The notes beneath the pieces are model-generated. The model was not told the origin of the DNA, did no database searches, and saw only the letters and a list, made by a program, of their open reading frames with translations. Below are positions 6,768-12,773 of a stretch of DNA of 16,644 nucleotides, one piece after another (the stretch's first letter is position 1; each line of letters begins with the position of its first letter). Source of the stretch: an uncultured Eubacteriales bacterium (lineage in GTDB: Bacteria > Bacillota > Clostridia > Christensenellales > UBA1242); NCBI GenBank assembly GCA_902796285.1, contig CADBOH010000003.1:1-16644 (forward strand), given 5' to 3'. The position numbers were made by a program, and so were the translations under genes.

Positions 6768-7028
6768 ATGAAAATAGGAAATGTTGTATTGGCAACCGCC
6801 GGAAAAGAAAAAGGACAATTATATGTGATTGTCAATCTTGATGATAAATATGCTTATTTATCAGACGGGAAAAGGCTTAAAGCATTTAAGCCAAAGAAAA
6901 AGAGTTTTAAACATATCCGTTTATGTGGCTCTGAGTCTTTAAGCGAAGCTGATGTTCTTGATAAGAACGAAAGAGTAAACGCGAAAATTAGAAAATTTTT
7001 ATCAAAAATAAGGAGTGAACATGTCTAA
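6768..7028 (+). CDS. Small KOW-domain RNA-binding protein (L14e/L6e/L27e-like)
   Basis: An 86-residue basic protein beginning MKIGNVVLATAGKEKGQLYVIV, a KOW/SH3-barrel pattern like that of the archaeal and eukaryotic L14e/L6e/L27e family. It continues with the typical DGKRLKAFKPKKKSFKHIRL (near residues 34-52) and a charged, helical C-terminus ending IRSEHV. Such genes are found in many Bacillota exactly between map and infA. The family is annotated as RNA-binding; its precise job on or near the ribosome is not established to my knowledge. An upstream in-frame ATG at 6759 would add three residues but has no room for a ribosome binding site. The 3' end overlaps infA by 8 nt, and the infA Shine-Dalgarno lies inside this gene. 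Confidence 0.88.
   Translation: MKIGNVVLATAGKEKGQLYVIVNLDDKYAYLSDGKRLKAFKPKKKSFKHIRLCGSESLSEADVLDKNERVNAKIRKFLSKIRSEHV
7010..7015 (+). promoter_or_regulatory. Ribosome binding site of infA inside the upstream gene
   Basis: AAGGAG at 7010-7015 is 5 nt before the ATG at 7021. The GTG at 7015 that extends the frame upstream begins inside this site and cannot be the start, so IF1 starts at 7021. Confidence 0.75.
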
Positions 7029-7245
7029 AGAAGACGTTATTGAATTTGAAGGTGAGGTTGTTGAAGTTATGCCAAACACAATGTTCAGAGTTCGTTTATC
7101 AAACGGGCATGAAATCATTACCTACCTTTCAGGTAAATTAAGAAAAAATTTTATTAAAATCTTGGAAGGGGATAAAGTTAAAGTAGAAATGAGCCCTTAT
7201 GATCTTTCAAAAGGTAGAATTACTTGGAGAGATAAAGGGGTTTAA
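7021..7245 (+). CDS. infA: Translation initiation factor IF-1
   Basis: IF1 binds the A site of the 30S subunit during initiation and supports IF2 and IF3. The 74-residue product is a single S1/OB-fold domain with MSKEDVIEFEGEVVEVMPN, MFRVRLSNGHEI, the conserved SGKLRKNFIKILEGDKVKVE, and the near-universal C-terminal SPYDLSKGRITWRDKG. The family usually has ITAYLSGK or VLAHISGK; here it reads ITYLSGK, lacking the extra alanine-type residue, a small variation. The start is fixed by AAGGAG 5 nt upstream. It overlaps the KOW gene by 8 nt and precedes rpmJ, the usual order. Confidence 0.97.
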   Translation: MSKEDVIEFEGEVVEVMPNTMFRVRLSNGHEIITYLSGKLRKNFIKILEGDKVKVEMSPYDLSKGRITWRDKGV

Positions 7246-7259
7246 AAAGAGGAGACAAT

Positions 7260-7376
7260 ATGAAAGTTAGAGCATCTGTTAAGCCAATTTGTGATAAGTG
7301 TAGAGTTATCAAGAGAGATGGTAAAGTTATGGTCATCTGCTCTAAGAGCGCAAAGCACAAACAAGTACAAGGCTAA
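7260..7376 (+). CDS. rpmJ: 50S ribosomal protein L36, zinc-binding type
   Basis: This 38-residue gene encodes MKVRASVKPICDKCRVIKRD followed by GKVMVICSKSAKHKQVQG. It is the last-assembling small protein of the large subunit and binds one zinc ion. Ligands C11, C14, C27 and H33 are in place. The length and CSKSAKH spacing match the 38-residue Escherichia coli-like form rather than the 37-residue form of many Gram-positives. The start ATG (7260) follows GAGGAG with a short spacer, and the TAA is at 7374-7376. Its position between infA and rpsM is canonical. Confidence 0.97.
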   Translation: MKVRASVKPICDKCRVIKRDGKVMVICSKSAKHKQVQG

Positions 7377-7400
7377 AATTAAAATTTGGAGGATAATTAA

Positions 7401-7778
7401 ATGGCAAGAATTGCTGGTGTAGATTTACCTAGAGAAAAGAGATTAGAGTTGGGACTTACCTACATCTATGGTATTGGAAGGGTAACATCTAACAAAATTT
7501 GTGAAGCAACTGGAATTAGTAATGACATCCGTGTTAAAGATCTTACTGATGAGCAAGTTGCAAAACTTCGTAACTATATTGAACACAATATAATTGTTGA
7601 AGGTGAACTTCGTAAAAAAGTCGATATGGACATCAAAAAACTTATTGAAATAGGTTGCTACCGTGGTGTTAGACACCGTAAAGGACTTCCTGTAAGAGGA
7701 CAAAATACTAGAAATAACGCAAGAACTAGAAAGGGTCCAAGAAAAGTTGTCGCTGGTAGTTCTAAGAAAGGTAAATAA
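7401..7778 (+). CDS. rpsM: 30S ribosomal protein S13
   Basis: S13 lies in the 30S head and contacts the P-site tRNA and the large subunit (bridge B1). The 125-residue product shows MARIAGVDLPREKRLELGLTYIYGIG, the helix-two-turns-helix region, and the conserved CYRGVRHRKGLPVRGQNTRNNARTRKG near residues 86-112, with a basic tail. The ribosome binding site TGGAGG is 8-9 nt before the ATG. The TAA stop joins the following GGAG to form the rpsK ribosome binding site. Confidence 0.98.
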   Translation: MARIAGVDLPREKRLELGLTYIYGIGRVTSNKICEATGISNDIRVKDLTDEQVAKLRNYIEHNIIVEGELRKKVDMDIKKLIEIGCYRGVRHRKGLPVRGQNTRNNARTRKGPRKVVAGSSKKGK

Positions 7779-7790
7779 GGAGATTTTTAA

Positions 7791-8192
7791 ATGGCAACAA
7801 AAACAAATAACACTAAAAAAACAACAAAGAAAAGAGTTAGCAGAAATATCTCTGCAGGACAAGTTCATATTAAAACATCTTTTAATAATACAATCGTTTG
7901 CTTTACAGACTGTGATGGCAATGTATTATCATGGTGTTCTTCTGGTAAACTTGGCCTTAAAGGCTCTAAGAAAAGCACACCATTTGCTGCTCAATCTTGT
8001 GTTGAAGATGCTGCAAAAGTCGCAAAGGAACATGGTATCACAACAGTTGAAGTATTTGTAAAGGGACCTGGTAGCGGTAGAGAACTTGCTATTCGTTCAC
8101 TTCAAAACTGCGAACTTAATGTTACTATGATTAAGGATGTTTCTCCAATCGCTCATAACGGTTGCAGACCTCCTAAAACAAGAAGAATTTAA
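7791..8192 (+). CDS. rpsK: 30S ribosomal protein S11
   Basis: S11 is a platform protein next to the mRNA exit channel and the anti-Shine-Dalgarno region. The 133-residue product has a Lys/Thr-rich start, then VHIKTSFNNTIVCFTDCDGNV, GSKKSTPFAAQ, VEVFVKGPGSGRELAIRSLQ and the diagnostic C-terminal HNGCRPPKTRRI. Several cysteines (VCFTDCD, SWCSSG, QSCVED, QNCEL) sit where alanine, serine or threonine is more common; this seems to be lineage drift rather than a metal site. The ATG follows AAGGAG. It is flanked by rpsM and rpsD as in all alpha operons. Confidence 0.98.
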   Translation: MATKTNNTKKTTKKRVSRNISAGQVHIKTSFNNTIVCFTDCDGNVLSWCSSGKLGLKGSKKSTPFAAQSCVEDAAKVAKEHGITTVEVFVKGPGSGRELAIRSLQNCELNVTMIKDVSPIAHNGCRPPKTRRI

Positions 8193-8206
8193 AAGGAGAT
8201 AGCAAT

Positions 8207-8833
8207 ATGGCAAGAACTATTGAACCTGATTGCCGTCAATGTAGACGTGAGGGATGCAAACTTTTCCTTAAAGGAGAAAGATGCACAACTAAAAAATGTG
8301 CTATGGAGAGAAGACCTGTTATCCCTGGACAACATGGCAATTCAAAGAGAAGAGTAGCCTTTTCTGAATATGGCACTCAACTTCGTGAAAAACAAAAAGT
8401 TAAAAGAACTTATGGAATTCTCGAAAAACAATTCAGAGAATATTATGAAAAAGCTAAAAACAAAGAGGGCGCTACTGGTGCACAAATGCTTATAGCTATT
8501 GAACAAAGACTTGATAACGTTGTTTATAGAATGGGTATCGGCAGAAGCCGTAAACAAGCTCGTCAAATTGTAAACCACGGACTTATCACTGTTAATGGCA
8601 AGAGAGTAGATATTCCTTCTTATTCAATCAAAGTTGGCGATGTAGTTGCAATTAAAGAAAACAAACAAGATAATGAAATGTTTAAAGATCTTAAAGGCAG
8701 CAAAATTGTTATGCCAAAATGGCTTGAATTTGATACAAACACTCTTTCTGGGAAAATCTTAGCACTTCCTACGAGAGAAGATATCGATGCTGATATCAAA
8801 GAACAACTCATCGTTGAATTGTATTCAAGATAA
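8207..8833 (+). CDS. rpsD: 30S ribosomal protein S4, zinc-type N-terminus
   Basis: S4 nucleates 30S assembly and borders the mRNA entry; in some bacteria it represses the alpha operon (family knowledge). The 208-residue product carries four N-terminal cysteines at 9, 12, 26 and 31, the arrangement known for zinc-containing S4, plus another at 17. The S4 RNA-binding domain follows (RLDNVVYRMGIGRSRKQARQ, VNHGLITVNGKRVDIPSY). The C-terminus has LEFDTNTLSGKILALPTREDI and ends VELYSR, typical of the family. Its start is set by AAAGGAG. Only the single rpsD copy is visible here. Confidence 0.98.
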   Translation: MARTIEPDCRQCRREGCKLFLKGERCTTKKCAMERRPVIPGQHGNSKRRVAFSEYGTQLREKQKVKRTYGILEKQFREYYEKAKNKEGATGAQMLIAIEQRLDNVVYRMGIGRSRKQARQIVNHGLITVNGKRVDIPSYSIKVGDVVAIKENKQDNEMFKDLKGSKIVMPKWLEFDTNTLSGKILALPTREDIDADIKEQLIVELYSR

Positions 8834-8848
8834 TGGAGGATTTTTAAT

Positions 8849-9799
8849 ATGGAAATGGAAAGACCTAGAATTAACTGTGAAGAAACAGATAATGGTGCTT
8901 TTGCTAGATTCATTGTTGAGCCACTTGAAAAAGGTTATGGCATTACACTTGGAAATGCTATGAGAAGAACTCTTCTTGCAGCTCTTCCTGGATCTGCTCC
9001 AATTGCTGTTCGTATAGCAGGTGTTGCTCATGAGTTCTCTACAATTAGAGGGGTTACTGAGGATGTTGTAGATATTATCTTAAACCTTAAAAACCTCGCT
9101 GTAAAATGCAGAGATAATGGCAAAAATTTTGTAACATACTTACACTTAAGAAAAACTGGAGAAGGTGAAGTTACAGCAAGAGATTTTGAGGCTAATAGCG
9201 ATGTAGAAATCTTAAACCCTGATCTTCACATATGCACAATGGATGAAGGTGCAGTTCTCGACATGGATTTAATGATTGGAAATGGCAGAGGATATGTTCC
9301 AAACACTGTTAATAAAGAAAAAATTGATAGTATCGATTATATCGCAATGGATTCATTATTCTCACCTGTTAAAAAAGTTAATTTCAATGTTGAAAGCACA
9401 CGTGTTGGACAAAGTGTTAATTATGATAAACTTACTCTTGAAGTTGAAACAAATGGCACTACAAGTGCAAGAGAAATTGTTTCGCTTGCTGGTAAGATTA
9501 TTATGGAACACACAAACTTGTTCGTTGAACTTTGTGCACAAATGGCAAGTACTGACATCTTAGTTTCTAGAGAAGAAGATAAACAAATCAAATTAATGGA
9601 ACTTCCTATCGAAGAAATGGATCTTTCTGTTCGTTCATACAACTGCTTAAAGAGAGCAGGAATTAACAATGTTGAAGACCTCACTAAGAAATCAAGAGGG
9701 GATATGCTTAAGGTTAAAAACCTTGGTATTAAATCTATTGAAGAGGTTATCGCAAAACTTGAAAGTTATGGACTTTCTCTTCGTAAGGACGAAGACTAA
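8849..9799 (+). CDS. rpoA: DNA-directed RNA polymerase subunit alpha
   Basis: Alpha dimerises to scaffold RNA polymerase assembly and its C-terminal domain touches promoter UP elements and activators. The 316-residue product shows the N-terminal dimerisation domain (FIVEPLEKGYGITLGNAMRR, LLAALPGSAPIAVRI, HEFSTIRGVTEDVVDIILNL), then NGRGYVP and the DSLFSPVKKVNF segment. The C-terminal domain runs from about residue 250: VRSYNCLKRAGINNVEDL with R262, N265 and K268 at DNA-contact positions known from Escherichia coli, then KNLGIKSIEEV. GGAGG lies 9 nt before the listed ATG; a second in-frame ATG two codons on is possible but less well spaced. It lies between rpsD and rplQ. Confidence 0.98.
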   Translation: MEMERPRINCEETDNGAFARFIVEPLEKGYGITLGNAMRRTLLAALPGSAPIAVRIAGVAHEFSTIRGVTEDVVDIILNLKNLAVKCRDNGKNFVTYLHLRKTGEGEVTARDFEANSDVEILNPDLHICTMDEGAVLDMDLMIGNGRGYVPNTVNKEKIDSIDYIAMDSLFSPVKKVNFNVESTRVGQSVNYDKLTLEVETNGTTSAREIVSLAGKIIMEHTNLFVELCAQMASTDILVSREEDKQIKLMELPIEEMDLSVRSYNCLKRAGINNVEDLTKKSRGDMLKVKNLGIKSIEEVIAKLESYGLSLRKDED

Positions 9800-9819
9800 A
9801 CTTAAAAAGGAGAAATATA

Positions 9820-10329
9820 ATGGCTAATGCAAAATTAGGAAGACCAAGTAAAGAAAAAACTGCAATGCTTCGTGGACTTGTTTCAGACCTTCTTTGGTAT
9901 GGAAAAGTTGAAACTACAGTTGCTAGAGCAAAATCAGTTAGAAGCCAAGCAGAAAAACTTTTAACACTTGCAATTAACTCTTATGAGGATATTGTTAAAA
10001 CAACAAAAGAAATCAAAAACGACAAAGGTGTTAAGGTTAAAACAACTGTTACTAACGATGGTCCTAAGAAATTACAAGCACGCAGAGCAATTATGGCATA
10101 TGTAATGGACAGACAAGAACAAAGAAAACCAAAAGAATCACTTGAGGCTTTTGAGGCAAGAACAAATGGAATCAATCATCCGCTTCTTGAAAAGATGTTT
10201 AACGTTTATGCTCCAAAGTATGCTGCAAGAGCAAAAGAGCTTGGACAAGGTGGTGGATACACTAGAATTATTAGAATTGGTCAACGCAGAGGCGACGCTT
10301 CAGAGCAAGCTATCGTTGAATTAATTTAA
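9820..10329 (+). CDS. rplQ: 50S ribosomal protein L17 with two internal insertions
   Basis: L17 lies near the tunnel exit of the large subunit. The 169-residue product keeps the canonical blocks KLGRPSKEKTAMLRGLVSDL, ETTVARAKSVRSQAEKLLTLA, LQARRAIMAYV, and the C-terminal GGGYTRIIRIGQRRGDASEQ with IVELI. It is about 50 residues longer than the roughly 115-130 usual in bacteria. The extra sequence lies at about residues 52-84, a Lys/Thr/Val-rich stretch before LQARR, and about 97-118, between the VMDRQ segment and the LLEKMFNVYAPKY block. Both are in frame and polar, so they are probably surface loops. It ends the superoperon, with a strong terminator about 20 nt downstream. Confidence 0.96.
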   Translation: MANAKLGRPSKEKTAMLRGLVSDLLWYGKVETTVARAKSVRSQAEKLLTLAINSYEDIVKTTKEIKNDKGVKVKTTVTNDGPKKLQARRAIMAYVMDRQEQRKPKESLEAFEARTNGINHPLLEKMFNVYAPKYAARAKELGQGGGYTRIIRIGQRRGDASEQAIVELI

Positions 10330-10350
10330 TAAAATTAATTAAAAATATTA

Positions 10351-10387
10351 AAAAAATCGCAAAAAAATGCGATTTTTTTTGTTTTTT
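10351..10387 (+). terminator. Intrinsic terminator of the ribosomal superoperon
   Basis: AAAAAATCGC (10351-10360) pairs perfectly with GCGATTTTTT (10369-10378) across an A-rich 8-nt loop, and the T-run continues to 10380, then again 10382-10387. The A-run on the left arm makes it usable on the other strand too. It separates rplQ from dtd. Confidence 0.9.
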
Positions 10388-10457
10388 ACGTTAATTTAAG
10401 CAAATTTACATTATTTATGATAATATAAAACCTTTAATTTAATATTGAATTAATGTT

Positions 10458-10486
10458 TTGTTTTTTAAGTTAATATATGCTAAAAT
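10458..10486 (+). promoter_or_regulatory. Probable extended -10 promoter of dtd
   Basis: TAAAAT at 10481-10486 is preceded by the extended -10 dinucleotide pattern TGC (10478-10480). A weak -35, TTGTTT (10458-10463), lies at 17-bp spacing. Transcription would begin near 10493, leaving only about 10 nt before the dtd ATG, so the ribosome binding site would be at the very 5' end. This short leader lowers confidence. The rest of 10388-10457 is AT-rich with no other feature I can support. Confidence 0.45.
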
Positions 10487-10502
10487 TAGTTTGGAGATAA
10501 TT

Positions 10503-10952
10503 ATGAGAGCGGTTATTCAGAGAGTAAAGTATGCGACATTAAAAGTTGATGGGAAATTGATCTCGGAGATTAAAATAGGCTTTTTAGTACTTTTGGGTGT
10601 GAAGAGTGGTGATACTGAGGAAGATGTTTTAAAGCTTGGCAAAAAGATTTCAAATTTAAGAGTATTTGAGGATGAAAATGAAAAAATGAATTTATCCATA
10701 GCAGATGTTGGTGGAGAGATTTTGCTTGTAAGTCAGTTTACACTTTACGGGGATTGTAGGCATGGCAATAGACCAAGTTTTATTGAGGCAGAAAAACCAG
10801 AACGAGCAAATGAACTATATTTAAAAATGAGGGATTATTTAGTGAGTGATGGCAAGGTTGTTAAACTTGGCGTGTTTGGTGCCGACATGCAAATCGAGCT
10901 TTTAAATGATGGGCCAGTTACAATACTTATTGATAGCAAAGATTTAAAATAA
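10503..10952 (+). CDS. dtd: D-aminoacyl-tRNA deacylase
   Basis: Dtd hydrolyses D-aminoacyl-tRNAs (and mischarged glycyl-tRNA-Ala), keeping D-amino acids out of proteins. The 149-residue length is typical. It starts MRAVIQRV, has the catalytic SQFTL (77-81), RPSFIEAEKP with the adjacent helix, VFGADMQIEL and the cross-subunit NDGPVTILID (135-144) that carries the Gly-Pro dipeptide known to enforce chirality. The frame is open upstream to a TTG at 10458, but the ATG at 10503 has GGAG 6 nt before it and gives the conserved N-terminus, so it is chosen. It stands alone between two terminators. In many Clostridia dtd follows relA, which is not seen here. Confidence 0.96.
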   Translation: MRAVIQRVKYATLKVDGKLISEIKIGFLVLLGVKSGDTEEDVLKLGKKISNLRVFEDENEKMNLSIADVGGEILLVSQFTLYGDCRHGNRPSFIEAEKPERANELYLKMRDYLVSDGKVVKLGVFGADMQIELLNDGPVTILIDSKDLK

Positions 10953-10956
10953 TTTT

Positions 10957-10993
10957 AAGCTCAATTTATTAACTAATAAATTGACTTTTTTTT
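10957..10993 (+). terminator. Intrinsic terminator of dtd, overlapping the next promoter
   Basis: TCAATTTATTA (10961-10971) pairs perfectly with TAATAAATTGA (10974-10984), and the stem can be extended through AAG / CTT with one bulged C. A run of eight T (10986-10993) follows immediately. The stem is AT-rich, so it may be leaky. The 3' arm contains the -35 box of the downstream gene. Confidence 0.75.
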
Positions 10994-11008
10994 AAAAACG
11001 GCTATAAT
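10981..11008 (+). promoter_or_regulatory. Sigma-A-type promoter of the PHP-whiA-dnaE unit
   Basis: TTGACT (10981-10986) and TATAAT (11003-11008) are separated by 16 bp, and transcription would start near 11015. This leaves a 14-nt leader with a strong AGGAGGAG ribosome binding site before the ATG at 11029. The -35 box is formed by the right arm of the dtd terminator and the first base of its T-run. Confidence 0.75.
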
Positions 11009-11028
11009 AAAACTATCTAGGAGGAGAA

Positions 11029-11790
11029 ATGATCTTATTAGGTGATTATCACACTCATACAAAATATTCACGTCATAGACATGGCAAAGGTACTGTGCTT
11101 GAAAATGCTTCGGTTGCCCTAAATAAAGGATTAAAACAAATTGCTATTACTGACCATGGTTTTAATCATTTGATTTATGGTGTAAGAAGAAAAGATATGC
11201 ATAACGTTAAAGAGGATATTTTAAACGCAAGAGAGGTTACTGGCGTTGACATTCTTCTCGGCGTTGAGTCAAATCTTATTTCTTGTGATGGCAAAGTTGA
11301 TGTTATTGAACAAGACTTTGAATATTTGGATATATTGCTTATGGGCTTTCACAGACTTGTTAAAATGAAGTCTATAAAGGATAAATTTGATTTAAGTTAT
11401 GCAAACATGTTGGGTTCACCATATAAGCCAAGTGCTGAAAGGTTAAATAGAAATACCACTGCTTTTTTAAAGGCACTAGATAAATACCCAATTGATGTTA
11501 TCACGCACCTTAACTATGGCTTTCCAACTGATACATTAGCGGTAGCAAGAATGGCCAAAGATAAGGGCACTCTTGTTGAATTAAATGGGAAAAGAATCAA
11601 TTTTACCGATCAAGAACTTGAAATTATGGCCAGCGAGGGGGTTAAGTTTATTGTAAATTCTGATGCGCATTCACCTCAAAGGGTTGGAGAGTGCAACAAC
11701 GCATTAAATCTTATTTTTAGATTGGGTATTCCACTGTCGCAGGTTGTTAATATTGACAAATTGCCTAAATTCACTTCAAAAAGAGGTTAA
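11029..11790 (+). CDS. Stand-alone PHP-domain metal-dependent phosphoesterase
   Basis: A 253-residue single-domain protein of the polymerase-and-histidinol-phosphatase (PHP) family, YcdX/histidinol-phosphatase-like. The full set of expected metal-binding residues is visible: H8 and H10 (YHTHTKYS), D42/H43 (ITDHG), E80 (GVESN), H108 (GFHR), H160 (THLNYG), and D212/H214 (NSDAHSP). It is therefore very likely an active hydrolase of phosphate esters using a multinuclear metal site, but the substrate cannot be read from sequence. Genes of this type commonly lie near murB/rapZ/yvcK/whiA in Clostridia. Here it is first in the unit, 6 nt upstream of whiA. Histidinol phosphatase (HisK) is an alternative, but no his genes are near. 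Confidence 0.9.
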   Translation: MILLGDYHTHTKYSRHRHGKGTVLENASVALNKGLKQIAITDHGFNHLIYGVRRKDMHNVKEDILNAREVTGVDILLGVESNLISCDGKVDVIEQDFEYLDILLMGFHRLVKMKSIKDKFDLSYANMLGSPYKPSAERLNRNTTAFLKALDKYPIDVITHLNYGFPTDTLAVARMAKDKGTLVELNGKRINFTDQELEIMASEGVKFIVNSDAHSPQRVGECNNALNLIFRLGIPLSQVVNIDKLPKFTSKRG

Positions 11791-11796
11791 AATATA

Positions 11797-12762
11797 ATGA
11801 GTTTTGCAAAAGACAGCAAATTACAAATGTTAGAAACTGAAATTGAAGATGCTGACGAAGCACAAGCCTTTTTGTCGGGCTTATTGCATGCATGTGGTAA
11901 TATTACAAAAAATTCTGAAGGAATTAGAGTTGATGTGATCACGGACTTTAAGGAAATTTTTAATTATTTGAACAAAATAATTAGTAAATTATACGGTGAA
12001 AATTTATCATTAGAAATTTCCGATGATTATATAATCAACAAAACAATTTATTATAGAATTAAATTTCCAATTGAGATAACAATGCAAGTGCTTAGAGATT
12101 GCGGGCTTATTGAAAATGGAAGTGAATTTTGTTTTACAAATGAAATTGATAAAAATTTGATACCAAGCGAGGAAACGCAAAAGGCCTTCTTAAAGGGGGC
12201 TTACATTGGGTGCGCCACATCAAGCATTAAACTGAGTGAACTAGGGTCGCAAACTCCAACAACTGGCTATCACGTAGAGTTTGCCTCACATAAGAGAGAA
12301 TTTCTTGATGGAATTCATGAAATTTTGCAAAATTTTAATATTATAAGCAAAATTGTTGTTAGAAAAAAGATATTTGTGCTTTATTTAAAAGATAGTGAAA
12401 ATATTAAGGATTTGCTTGCTCTTCTTGGCGCGTTTGAAAGTGTTATGGAGTTATCAGATGAAATGGCAAAAAGGGAGCTTAGAAACGCTGTAAACAGGCA
12501 AGTAAATTGTATTAATGCAAACATCAATAAAACAATTGAAGCTAGTTTAAAACAAATCCAAGCAATCAATTATATCAATCAAAAAATTGGGCTTGATAGT
12601 TTGCCAGAGGATTTGCAGGAAGTTGCAGTGCTTAGGCTTGCAAATCAACAAGAGAGCATGGAAGAACTTTTAAAACTTTCTACCATCAAACTCACAAAAA
12701 GTGGCTTAAATCATAGATTTAGAAGAATTTTAAAAATCGCAGAATTACTTAAAGATAAATAA
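11797..12762 (+). CDS. whiA: Probable DNA-binding protein WhiA
   Basis: WhiA is a conserved Gram-positive protein linked to sporulation control in Streptomyces and to cell division and chromosome segregation in Bacillus. The 321-residue length is normal. The N-terminal two-thirds is the LAGLIDADG homing-endonuclease-like fold without nuclease function: AFLSGLLHACGNI (24-36) and a second AFLKGAYIGCATSS (130-143), where the first half of the latter usually reads RGAFLAGGS. The signature NRQVNCINANINKT (233-246) follows, then a C-terminal helix-turn-helix with LTKSGLNHRFRRILKIAELL (299-318). It is preceded by a modest GAGG-type site. The gene is 11 nt upstream of dnaE; the usual upstream partners rapZ and yvcK are absent. 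Confidence 0.95.
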   Translation: MSFAKDSKLQMLETEIEDADEAQAFLSGLLHACGNITKNSEGIRVDVITDFKEIFNYLNKIISKLYGENLSLEISDDYIINKTIYYRIKFPIEITMQVLRDCGLIENGSEFCFTNEIDKNLIPSEETQKAFLKGAYIGCATSSIKLSELGSQTPTTGYHVEFASHKREFLDGIHEILQNFNIISKIVVRKKIFVLYLKDSENIKDLLALLGAFESVMELSDEMAKRELRNAVNRQVNCINANINKTIEASLKQIQAINYINQKIGLDSLPEDLQEVAVLRLANQQESMEELLKLSTIKLTKSGLNHRFRRILKIAELLKDK

Positions 12763-12773
12763 AAGGGGATAAA

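Noticed and set aside
10458..10502. N-terminal extension of Dtd from the TTG at 10458
   Set aside because: The family N-terminus MRAVIQRV starts at 10503, which has GGAG at proper distance, and the extension would overlap the likely promoter.
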